Shown: in pieces, positions 1 to 5,306 of the stretch
Position numbering within the stretch: the stretch's first letter is position 1
How the letters are laid out: each line of letters begins with the position of its first letter
Origin: Acidimicrobiaceae bacterium
Lineage (GTDB): Bacteria > Actinomycetota > Acidimicrobiia > Acidimicrobiales > UBA8190
Assembly: GCA_003453695.1 (NCBI GenBank)
Contig: DMNK01000085.1
Coordinates: 1-9,570 of the forward strand
Direction: 5' to 3'
Length of the DNA stretch: 9,570 nt
Made by a program: the position numbers and the translations under genes
Notes under the pieces: model-generated
Told to the model about the DNA's origin: nothing
Database searches by the model: none
The model's input: only the letters and a program-made list of their open reading frames with translations

Positions 1-49
1 CGGCGTGCTGGCGCAGGTAGGGGCTCGTCTCCTCGGCCAGTCGGTTCAC
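1..49 (-). CDS. DUF255 / YyaL-type thioredoxin-domain protein, N-terminal fragment
   Basis: Only the first 16 codons are inside the window; the gene runs off the left edge. The frame starts with GTG at 49-47 and reads V-N-R-L-A-E-E-T-S-P-Y-L-R-Q-H-A. The pattern N-R-L-A-x-E-x-S-P-Y-L-x-Q-H-A is the characteristic N-terminus of the DUF255 family (YyaL, mammalian SPATA20/SSP411), large proteins with an N-terminal thioredoxin-like fold and a C-terminal helical barrel resembling glycosidases. Their biochemical role is poorly known. The GTG start is supported by a TACGCT box on the minus strand ending six bases before it, as expected for a leaderless transcript; there is no Shine-Dalgarno sequence. 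The gene is divergent from the SDR gene. Assignment rests on 16 residues, but the motif is distinctive. Confidence 0.72.
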   Translation of the reverse strand, partial: MNRLAEETSPYLRQHA

Positions 50-55
50 CGCGTC

Positions 56-61
56 AGCGTA
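56..61 (-). promoter_or_regulatory. -10 box (TACGCT) for the DUF255 gene, leaderless
   Basis: TACGCT on the minus strand fits the actinobacterial -10 pattern TAnnnT. Six bases (GACGCG) separate it from the GTG at 49, so the predicted transcript starts on the start codon itself. No convincing -35 hexamer is visible. The 88-base gap at 50-137 holds this box and one for the opposite gene. Confidence 0.45.
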
Positions 62-123
62 CCGGGGGGCTCCGGTCGCTCTCCTGGGCGCGACGCCATC
101 GCCGAGACCGGAGTCGGGGGCCG

Positions 124-129
124 TAGGGT
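124..129 (+). promoter_or_regulatory. -10 box (TAGGGT) for the SDR-tyrS operon
   Basis: TAGGGT fits TAnnnT and ends eight bases before the ATG at 138. That would place transcription start on or just before the start codon, consistent with a leaderless or near-leaderless mRNA. No Shine-Dalgarno sequence precedes this ATG. There is no obvious -35. Confidence 0.38.
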
Positions 130-137
130 GTGGCGCC

Positions 138-881
138 ATGGACGTGCGGGTCGACGGCAAAGTGGCCCTCGTCACCGGAGCGTCAGCGGGGCTGGGCGAG
201 CGCTTCGTCAGGGTCCTCCATCGAGCCGGGGCGCACGTGGTGGCCACAGCCCGACGAGAAGAGCGACTGGAGGCTCTCGCCGCCGAATGTGGCGACGGGG
301 TCGAGGCGATCCCCGGCGACATCGCCGACCCGGACTTCCGAGCCGCACTCGTCGGGGCCGTGGCGGGTCACGGGCGCCTGGACATCCTTCTGAACAATGC
401 CGGCACGAACGACGACGGTCCCTTGGAGGACGAGACGCTCGACGAGATCATCAGGGTGGTCGACGTCAACCTCGTCAGCGTCATCGATCTGTGCAGGCTC
501 ACCGCGCCATGGCTCTTCGCCGCACCGGCGGGCAGCGTCATCAACGTCGCCTCGATCTATGGTGTCGTCGCCTCGCCGGGCCCCATGGCCGGCTACAACG
601 CCACCAAGGGGGCGATCGTCAATTTCACCCGGCACCTCGCCGCCCAGTGGGGCGCTCGAGGCATTCGTGTCAACGCCCTCGCCCCGGGATACTTTCCGAC
701 GGAGATGACCGCGCACTTCGAAGACCAGTCCCTCACCGACTCCATTCGCAAGAGGACGCTCCTCGGCCGGGTTCCGGGACTGGAGGAGATCGACGGCCCT
801 CTGCTCTTCTTGGCGTCGGACGCCTCCAGCTACGTGTCCGGGCACGTTCTGGTCGTCGACGGTGGCTGGACGGCAGTCTGA
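138..881 (+). CDS. Short-chain dehydrogenase/reductase (SDR), classical type
   Basis: A 247-residue NAD(P)-dependent oxidoreductase of the classical SDR family, of normal length and presumably cytosolic. The Rossmann nucleotide-binding motif T-G-A-S-A-G-L-G is at residues 13-20, N-N-A-G at 86-89, and the catalytic tetrad reads N111, S139, Y153 and K157 (Y-N-A-T-K). P-G follows at 183-184, and the C-terminal D-G-G-W is typical of FabG/gluconate-dehydrogenase-like members. Arg residues after beta-2 (R39, R40) hint at NADPH preference, which is inference. The substrate cannot be read from sequence; a 3-oxoacyl reductase-like or sugar/alcohol dehydrogenase role is possible. ATG 138 puts the Rossmann fold at the usual distance from the N-terminus. 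It is the first gene of the operon, 19 bases before tyrS. Confidence 0.93.
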   Translation: MDVRVDGKVALVTGASAGLGERFVRVLHRAGAHVVATARREERLEALAAECGDGVEAIPGDIADPDFRAALVGAVAGHGRLDILLNNAGTNDDGPLEDETLDEIIRVVDVNLVSVIDLCRLTAPWLFAAPAGSVINVASIYGVVASPGPMAGYNATKGAIVNFTRHLAAQWGARGIRVNALAPGYFPTEMTAHFEDQSLTDSIRKRTLLGRVPGLEEIDGPLLFLASDASSYVSGHVLVVDGGWTAV

Positions 882-900
882 GCCGCGCAGAGGGGACGTG

Positions 901-2202
901 ATGACCACCCACAGCGCACCGAGCCTGGTCGAGGACCTGCGCTTTCGGGGACTCTGGCACCAGGAGGTGGGGACCGGGCTCGCCGGCGCGCTCTCGTCGT
1001 CGAAGCTGACGGCGTACATAGGCTTCGACCCCACCTCCGACAGCCTGCACTTGGGCAACCTCATGCAGATGTGCACACTGCGTCGTCTGCAGCAACACGG
1101 GCACCGTCCCATCGCCCTGGCCGGCGGGGGCACCGGCATGGTGGGGGACCCCGGCGGCAAGTCGGAGGAGCGGGTGCTGCTCTCCGAGGAGCAGCTGGCA
1201 GCCAACCTGGCCTGCATCAGGCCCCAGCTCGAACGCTTCGTGGAGCTGGGGGACGCCGACGGCGCCGGCGGGGGAGGGTTGTTGCTCGAGAACAGCCAGT
1301 GGCTCAAGGCGCTCGGACTGCTCGAATTCTTGCGGGACACCGGCAAGCACTTCACGGTGAACGACATGGTGAACAAGGAGTCGGTCCGCTCCCGGCTGGA
1401 GCGCCCCGAGCAGGGCATCTCCTACACCGAATTCAGCTACATGCTCCTCCAGGCCTACGACTTCCTCTACCTCTACGAGCACCACGACTGCCGGCTCCAG
1501 CTCGGCGGCAGCGACCAGTTCGGCAACATCAGCATGGGGGTGGAGCTGGTCCGCAAGCGACATGGCGCCCAGGTGCACGGGCTCACCACCCCCCTCGTGC
1601 TCAAGGCGGACGGGTCCAAGTTCGGAAAGACCGAGGCGGGCACGGTATGGCTGGACGCCAGCCGGACCTCGCCCTTCGCCCTGTACCAGTTCTTCCTGCG
1701 CGCCGAGGACGCCGTGGTCGGCGCCTACCTGCGTTACTTCACGTTCCTGGACCACGACGAGATCCGGGACCTCGATGCCGCCGTCTCCTCCCACCCCGAG
1801 CAGCGACAGGCCCAGCGCGCCCTGGCCCGCTCCGTGTGCACCTTGGTCCACGGGCCCGAGGAGACGGCTCGGGTCGAACAGGCCGCCCGGTCGCTGTACT
1901 CCGAGGACATCACGACGCTCGACGAAGCCACGTTGTTGGAGGTGTGTTCCGAAGCCCCGACGAGCGACCGGCCCCGCGCCGAGCTGGACACGGGCCTGCC
2001 CATCGTGGAGGCACTGGCGGCGACCGGTCTCGTCCGGTCCAAGAGCGAGGCCCGCAGGGCCGTCGAACAGGGCGGGGTGTACGTGAACAACCGACGCGAG
2101 CCCGACCCCGAGCGCGCCCTCGGGCGTCACGACCTGCTGCACGGCCGCTACCTCGTCCTTCGCCGGGGGAGGCGGGACTACCATCTCGTTCGGTTCGTCT
2201 GA
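901..2202 (+). CDS. tyrS: Tyrosine--tRNA ligase (tyrosyl-tRNA synthetase)
   Basis: A 433-residue class I aminoacyl-tRNA synthetase that charges tRNA-Tyr with tyrosine using ATP, in the cytosol. The N-terminal catalytic Rossmann domain has G-F-D-P-T-S-D-S-L-H-L-G-N at 41-53, with H-L-G-N as the HIGH signature. The tyrosine-site segment G-G-S-D-Q-F-G-N-I is at 202-210 and K-F-G-K-T (the KMSKS equivalent usual in bacterial TyrRS) at 240-244. The C-terminal S4-type RNA-binding domain covers about 366-430 (G-L-V-R-S-K-S-E-A-R-R then G-V-Y-V-N-N). Length is normal. ATG 901 has GAGGGG at 890-895 five bases upstream; a GTG directly before it (898) is an alternative. The gene follows the SDR gene by 19 bases with no promoter visible between them, so the two are probably co-transcribed. 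All catalytic motifs are intact. Confidence 0.97.
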   Translation: MTTHSAPSLVEDLRFRGLWHQEVGTGLAGALSSSKLTAYIGFDPTSDSLHLGNLMQMCTLRRLQQHGHRPIALAGGGTGMVGDPGGKSEERVLLSEEQLAANLACIRPQLERFVELGDADGAGGGGLLLENSQWLKALGLLEFLRDTGKHFTVNDMVNKESVRSRLERPEQGISYTEFSYMLLQAYDFLYLYEHHDCRLQLGGSDQFGNISMGVELVRKRHGAQVHGLTTPLVLKADGSKFGKTEAGTVWLDASRTSPFALYQFFLRAEDAVVGAYLRYFTFLDHDEIRDLDAAVSSHPEQRQAQRALARSVCTLVHGPEETARVEQAARSLYSEDITTLDEATLLEVCSEAPTSDRPRAELDTGLPIVEALAATGLVRSKSEARRAVEQGGVYVNNRREPDPERALGRHDLLHGRYLVLRRGRRDYHLVRFV

Positions 2203-2225
2203 CGGCGGGGGTCCGAGGAGGCAGG

Positions 2226-2327
2226 GTGGCGCTCGCCGCGGTGGCGATAGTGGTGATCGTGGCGGTGGTCGTGCTCTTCTCCCGCAGCGTGTTCAACGCG
2301 CCGCCCCGCCACCGCCGGCGCCGGTGA
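2226..2327 (+). CDS. 33-residue single-pass membrane microprotein
   Basis: A small frame starting at GTG 2226. It is preceded by a very strong Shine-Dalgarno sequence, AGGAGG at 2216-2221, four bases from the start; this is one of the best ribosome-binding sites in the window. The product has an uninterrupted hydrophobic stretch of Val/Ala/Ile/Leu at residues 2-18, then a short tail ending in R-H-R-R-R-R. By the positive-inside rule the C-terminus would be cytoplasmic. Its TGA overlaps the next GTG start (GTGA at 2324-2327), so it may be translationally coupled to the DUF3151 gene. Function is unknown. It could also be a leader frame whose main role is to deliver ribosomes to the DUF3151 gene, which has no ribosome-binding site of its own. 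Confidence 0.6.
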   Translation: MALAAVAIVVIVAVVVLFSRSVFNAPPRHRRRR

Positions 2328-2755
2328 GCGACAGCATCGGGCTCAGCTCCGGCCCACCGGAGACGGTGTTGGGTCCCGCCCCGCCCGGTGCACCGGAGCA
2401 GTTGGAGAAAGCCTGTGGCGAGGCGGGGACCGAGCGGCGCGCCGCCATCGCCAACGTGGTGCGGGCGCACCCCGAGTGGCCCGCCGGCTGGGCGGCGCTG
2501 GCCGCCGACACCACTGACGACGTCGAGGCGTACGCCTACTACCGGGTGGGCTATCACCGGGGCCTCGACGCCCTGCGCAAGGCCGGGTGGCGCGGCAGCG
2601 GGTACGTCCGGTGGTCGGCACCGGACAACCAGGGCTTCCTGCGCTGCGTCGAAGGACTCGGCCGCCTGGCTCGGGCCGTCGGCGAGGAGGAAGAAGCCGA
2701 ACGGTGCCGGCTCTTCCTGCGCCAGTTGGACCCCGACCGGCCCGCCGGGGCGTGA
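2324..2755 (+). CDS. DUF3151 family protein
   Basis: A 143-residue cytosolic protein that I recognise as DUF3151, an actinobacterial family of unknown function. The hallmark block at residues 69-93 reads A-Y-A-Y-Y-R-V-G-Y-H-R-G-L-D-A-L-R-K-A-G-W, followed by G-S-G. N-Q-G-F-L-R is at 102-107, and a helical C-terminus (E-A-E-R-C-R-L-F-L) completes the family pattern. The alternating helices, with A-H-P near 48-50 and W-A-A-L-A near 56-60, look like a TPR-like helical bundle; this is inference. It starts with GTG overlapping the microprotein stop by four bases, and its own stop overlaps the next GTG in the same way. No independent ribosome-binding site is visible, so translation is probably coupled. 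No enzyme motif is seen. Confidence 0.85.
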   Translation: MSDSIGLSSGPPETVLGPAPPGAPEQLEKACGEAGTERRAAIANVVRAHPEWPAGWAALAADTTDDVEAYAYYRVGYHRGLDALRKAGWRGSGYVRWSAPDNQGFLRCVEGLGRLARAVGEEEEAERCRLFLRQLDPDRPAGA

Positions 2756-3201
2756 GCCCGGCGTTGGCCCGTACCGCCCTCGTCGTGATGGTGGTGGGGC
2801 TCGCCGCCGCCGCCTGCTCGTCGTCGGGCGGACCGCTCGGCCAGCAGGCCCGGGCGTGGGCGCAGACCACGGGATGGGCGGCCACCGTGCGACAGCTGCA
2901 GGACGACCTGCACCGCCTGTCGGGACTGGGCCAGGACACGGCCGGTGCCCGCCGCACGGTGTGCGACGTGCTCGTCACCGACGCCCTGTCGGCCAACCAG
3001 CAGTTGCCCACTCCCGACCGTGCCCTCACCAGGTTCCTCTCCGATGCCTATACGTCTGCTGCCGACGCCGGACGCGGCTGTTTCAGCGGGTCGGTCCCGC
3101 TGTCGACGACGACGGCGCGCGCCGACAGCGCTGCCGCCGACCTGGTGCGGGCCCAGGCCCGCTACGACTCGCTGACCACGACGTTGCCGGGGGCGTCGTG
3201 A
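2752..3201 (+). CDS. Putative secreted lipoprotein, unknown function
   Basis: A 149-residue protein starting at GTG 2752, which overlaps the DUF3151 stop (GTGA). The N-terminus has one Arg (R7), a hydrophobic core at about 9-21, and a lipobox-like A-A-A-C ending at Cys22, followed by S-S-S-G-G. It is therefore probably cleaved by signal peptidase II and anchored by lipid at the outer face of the membrane. The mature part is mainly helical and Ala/Asp/Arg-rich. It has only two more cysteines, C71 and C110, which could form a disulfide outside the cell. I recognise no domain. The lipobox has Ala rather than Leu at -3, which is tolerated but not ideal. Position in the operon is the only functional context. 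Confidence 0.75.
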   Translation: MSPALARTALVVMVVGLAAAACSSSGGPLGQQARAWAQTTGWAATVRQLQDDLHRLSGLGQDTAGARRTVCDVLVTDALSANQQLPTPDRALTRFLSDAYTSAADAGRGCFSGSVPLSTTTARADSAAADLVRAQARYDSLTTTLPGAS

Positions 3202-3794
3202 GCGACACGCACCCGGTGGTGGGCCCGGTCCCCGAAGGTCGCGACCCCGACTCCTACGACCGGCTGCGCAGGCGGGTGTTGTGGGCCCTTCCCACCGGCC
3301 TCTACGTCCTCGGCTCACGTGCCGGCACCGACCGCAACCTCATGACGGTGAGTTGGGTCACCCAGGTGTGCCTGGACCCCAAGGTCCTGGCGGTCGGCGT
3401 CGAGGCCAGTTCTGTCACCCACCGCCTCGTGAGCGAGGGCGGCATCTTCAGCCTGAGCCTGTTGCCCCGCCACGAGCGGGCCCTCGTGCGCCGGTTCGTG
3501 AAACCGGTGCAGGACGTGTCGGTCGACGAGGCGGCCGGCGGCGGCACCATGAACGGAGAGGAGGTGCGCCTGGCTCCCGCCGGAGCGCCCGTCCTGGCCG
3601 CGGCGGCGGCGTGGATCGAATGCCGGGTCCGCGAGCGGGTGGCGCTCGGGAGCCACAGCCTCTTTCTGGGAGAAGTCGACGACTGCGGCGTGGGTGCCCC
3701 CGGGCCGGCCGCCGGCAACGGCGTCGAGGGTGGTGACGACGTGTTGGCCGAGATCCTCCGCATGGAGGACACCCGCATGAGCTACGGCGGGTGA
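3198..3794 (+). CDS. Flavin reductase-like domain protein (FMN-binding split barrel)
   Basis: A 198-residue protein starting at GTG 3198 in the third successive GTGA overlap. The order of elements matches the flavin reductase-like (HpaC/DIM6/NTAB) family: P-T-G-L-Y-V-L at 32-38, N-L-M-T-V-S-W-V-T-Q at 47-56 (the FMN-contacting N-x-M-T-x-S-W segment), P-K-V-L-A-V-G-V at 61-68, T-H-R-L-V-S at 74-79, F-S-L-S-L-L at 84-89, and G-S-H-S-L-F-L-G-E-V-D at 151-161 (usual G-D-H-x-x-x-x-G-x-V). Members reduce or bind flavin with NAD(P)H, often for a partner monooxygenase. No monooxygenase is nearby, so the partner is unknown; F420- or heme-related split barrels are an alternative. It ends four bases before the converging gene at 3799. 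Confidence 0.85.
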   Translation: MSDTHPVVGPVPEGRDPDSYDRLRRRVLWALPTGLYVLGSRAGTDRNLMTVSWVTQVCLDPKVLAVGVEASSVTHRLVSEGGIFSLSLLPRHERALVRRFVKPVQDVSVDEAAGGGTMNGEEVRLAPAGAPVLAAAAAWIECRVRERVALGSHSLFLGEVDDCGVGAPGPAAGNGVEGGDDVLAEILRMEDTRMSYGG

Positions 3795-3798
3795 CCGG

Positions 3799-4035
3799 CT
3801 ACGAGCCCTCGGCGTCCCGAGGCCGGAGGTCCACCCGCAGGACGAGCACGCCGTCCTCCAAGGTGGCCTCGGCGTCGCCCAGCATGGCGAAGTCCATGAA
3901 GTCGATCTGCGCCTGCTCCATGAACCGCCGACGCTCCGGGCCCTCGACGGGGGGCAGGCCTCGGTCGCGCACTGCGGCCGCCCGGTCCCGAAATCGCGTC
4001 ACCATGGCTTGCGGGTCGAAGTCGTCCGGCACCAC
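3799..4035 (-). CDS. Conserved-looking small protein of unknown function (78 aa)
   Basis: A 78-residue acidic, soluble protein with start GTG at 4035 (a second GTG follows directly at 4032). The frame stays open upstream to 4293, but that part is low-complexity and runs across the divergent gene's promoter and start, so I trimmed it. TACAGT at 4046-4041 ends five bases before the chosen GTG, which supports a leaderless start. Residues 14-27 are basic and helical. The central F-M-E-Q-A-Q-I-D-F-M-D-F-A-M-L-G-D-A at about 38-55 and the E-D-G-V-L-V-L-R-V-D-L-R-P strand at 60-72 look structured and conserved. No signal peptide, membrane segment or known motif is seen. I do not recognise the family. 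Confidence 0.65.
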   Translation of the reverse strand: MVPDDFDPQAMVTRFRDRAAAVRDRGLPPVEGPERRRFMEQAQIDFMDFAMLGDAEATLEDGVLVLRVDLRPRDAEGS

Positions 4036-4040
4036 AGCTG

Positions 4041-4046
4041 ACTGTA
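4041..4046 (-). promoter_or_regulatory. -10 box (TACAGT) for the 78-aa protein gene
   Basis: The minus strand reads TACAGT-CAGCT-GTG. The hexamer fits TAnnnT, with five bases to the start codon, implying a leaderless mRNA. It lies in the 190-base gap (4036-4225) between divergent genes, which also holds the opposite promoter and an inverted repeat. Confidence 0.42.
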
Positions 4047-4107
4047 CCCGGGAGCGGTCTTCGCACCCCGGTGCCCGAGGCGGCGCGGTGTCGGCGGTTT
4101 CGGCCTG

Positions 4108-4139
4108 CGACCTGCCGGAAAGGGCGCAGGGCCAGGTCG
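4108..4139. repeat. Inverted repeat CGACCTG-N18-CAGGTCG between divergent genes
   Basis: Two perfect 7-base arms at 4108-4114 and 4133-4139 are separated by 18 bases. The repeat sits about 20 bases upstream of the TAGACT box and about 60 bases upstream of the opposite promoter, where an operator for either gene could lie. In GC-rich DNA a 7-base repeat can arise by chance, so a regulatory role is only a suggestion. Confidence 0.25.
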
Positions 4140-4158
4140 GAAGCCTCCCGGGGACAGG

Positions 4159-4164
4159 TAGACT
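4159..4164 (+). promoter_or_regulatory. -10 box (TAGACT) for the 70-aa zinc-binding-like protein
   Basis: TAGACT closely matches the actinobacterial -10 consensus. Transcription would start near 4170, giving a 5' untranslated region of about 55 bases before GTG 4226. An in-frame ATG at 4166 lies one base after the box and would be upstream of the transcript start, which argues against it as the initiation codon. No clear -35 is visible. Confidence 0.42.
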
Positions 4165-4225
4165 GATGGGGTCGTTGGCGAGATCGCTGCGAGACCGCTG
4201 GTCGGGCCCGACGAAGGAGCTGCTC

Positions 4226-4438
4226 GTGAAGAAGGGACGGCATCGCCGCTTCGAAGAGGCACGGAGCCTCAAGCGTTCGGTGGCAACCGCCAACCGTCGC
4301 TGCCCTGAGTGCGGAGCCGAGCCGGACGATCAGCACGCGTCGTGGTGCATGGCGGAGTCCGACGAGTTCGATCAGATCCTCGGGACGGCGGACGGCGACG
4401 AGGGCGCCGACGGCGACGAAGATCCGCTCGCCGACTGA
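4226..4438 (+). CDS. Small putative zinc-binding protein with acidic tail (70 aa)
   Basis: A 70-residue protein. GTG 4226 is chosen because AAGGAG at 4214-4219 lies six bases upstream, a good ribosome-binding site, and because the in-frame ATG at 4166 overlaps the predicted promoter. It has three parts: a strongly basic helix at residues 2-25, a C-x2-C-x7-H-x3-C cluster (C26, C29, H37, C41) resembling a compact zinc knuckle, and a very acidic tail at 43-70 containing a repeated A-D-G-D-E. The basic head suggests nucleic-acid or ribosome contact; this is inference. I do not recognise a named family. It ends one base before the stop codon of the converging cysteine-rich gene. Half of its acidic tail is encoded by a short tandem DNA repeat around 4388-4421. 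Confidence 0.7.
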   Translation: MKKGRHRRFEEARSLKRSVATANRRCPECGAEPDDQHASWCMAESDEFDQILGTADGDEGADGDEDPLAD

Positions 4439-4439
4439 G

Positions 4440-5306
4440 CTAGCGGCGACGCAGTGCCGGATGGGGTAGCGGGGTCACCGTCGTCGCCATGGCCTTGCCG
4501 TTCCCCCTGGCGTCACCGGTCGCACGGGCTGCCGCTCGTGCATCGAGATAGCGGACGAGGCGACGGTAGATCTTCTCGCCCACCAGCTCGACCAGTTCGT
4601 CGCGCATCTCCCGGTACAGGGGCCGGTCACCCACGAAGGCGTCCGGTGCCTCGGTGCACCACCAGGCGAACTCGGCGCCTCCCTCACCCCAGTCGCGGCG
4701 GTCCCACTGCCGGACGACCGAGGTGACGTGGCCGTCCTCGGCCACTTCGTCGTCTCGGCGCAAGGGGAGCTGCCAGCACACGTCGGGCTTCAAGGTGAGG
4801 GGGGCCACCCTGCGCTCGAGGGCGGCGCGATGGAGCGCACAGCCGGGACCGCCCGGGAAGTCGGGGCGATTGAGGAAGATGCAGGCGTCCTTGACGACCC
4901 GAGTGGTCAGCTCACCCCGTGACGTCCGCTCGAAGATGCGCATGCGCTTGCCGCTGCGGCGTTGTCCCTGCCGCCAGAACTGCCACTGTTCGGGGGTGAG
5001 CGTGGCGGCCGCCTTCTCCACCCGCTTGGCGTCCTTGCCGCCGGTGATGTGGGCGCCGTAGGAGCAGCACCCGTGCATGAGCTCGGGGGCGGGACCGGTG
5101 AGCACCCCCTGACAACCTCGGCCGAAGATGCAAGTCCAATTGCTCTCGAGGAACGTGACGTCGAACAGCCACGTGCGCTCCTCGTCGGGATCCGGGAAGC
5201 TCACCCACTCGTGCGAGCCCGCCGGGGCGCGCTTCCACGCCGACGCCGAGGCGTCGGTCGTGCCGGCGGGGCGTCCGTTGACCACGCGGACCGGGGTCGT
5301 CTTCAT
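4440..5306 (-). CDS. Cysteine-rich protein coupled to the radical SAM gene
   Basis: A 288-residue soluble protein with no signal peptide. It starts at ATG 5306, with GGAGG three to four bases upstream on the minus strand, and the ATG overlaps the radical SAM stop (ATGA), so translation is very likely coupled. It has eight cysteines: C59, C65, the adjacent pair C80-C81, C142, C156, C177 and C217. Short signatures include F-G-R-G-C-Q-G at 61-67, H-G-C-C-S-Y-G at 78-84, A-C-I-F-L-N-R at 141-147 and G-C-A-L-H-R at 155-160. The spaced Cys/His set resembles metal-binding cysteine clusters of the DUF3109/YkgJ kind, but I cannot place it in a family with certainty. The last 25 residues are basic and low-complexity. 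Likely roles, by inference only, are Zn or Fe-S binding, or acting as partner or substrate of the radical SAM enzyme. Confidence 0.82.
   Translation of the reverse strand: MKTTPVRVVNGRPAGTTDASASAWKRAPAGSHEWVSFPDPDEERTWLFDVTFLESNWTCIFGRGCQGVLTGPAPELMHGCCSYGAHITGGKDAKRVEKAAATLTPEQWQFWRQGQRRSGKRMRIFERTSRGELTTRVVKDACIFLNRPDFPGGPGCALHRAALERRVAPLTLKPDVCWQLPLRRDDEVAEDGHVTSVVRQWDRRDWGEGGAEFAWWCTEAPDAFVGDRPLYREMRDELVELVGEKIYRRLVRYLDARAAARATGDARGNGKAMATTVTPLPHPALRRR

Noticed and set aside
183..1418. A 411-codon open frame on the minus strand across the SDR and tyrS genes
   Set aside because: It spans two real plus-strand genes and their junction. It is low-complexity, Ser/Arg/Pro-rich, and a GC-driven artefact.
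733..2184. A 483-codon open frame on the minus strand
   Set aside because: It lies opposite tyrS, whose catalytic motifs are complete. The antisense product has no recognisable domain.
4166..4225. ATG 4166 as start of the 70-aa protein, giving 20 extra residues
   Set aside because: It sits one base after the TAGACT box, upstream of the expected transcript start, and has no Shine-Dalgarno sequence. GTG 4226 has AAGGAG at good spacing.
4036..4293. An N-terminal extension of the 78-aa protein up to an upstream start at 4293
   Set aside because: The extension is low-complexity, crosses the divergent promoter and the start of the 70-aa gene, and would place TACAGT inside the coding region.
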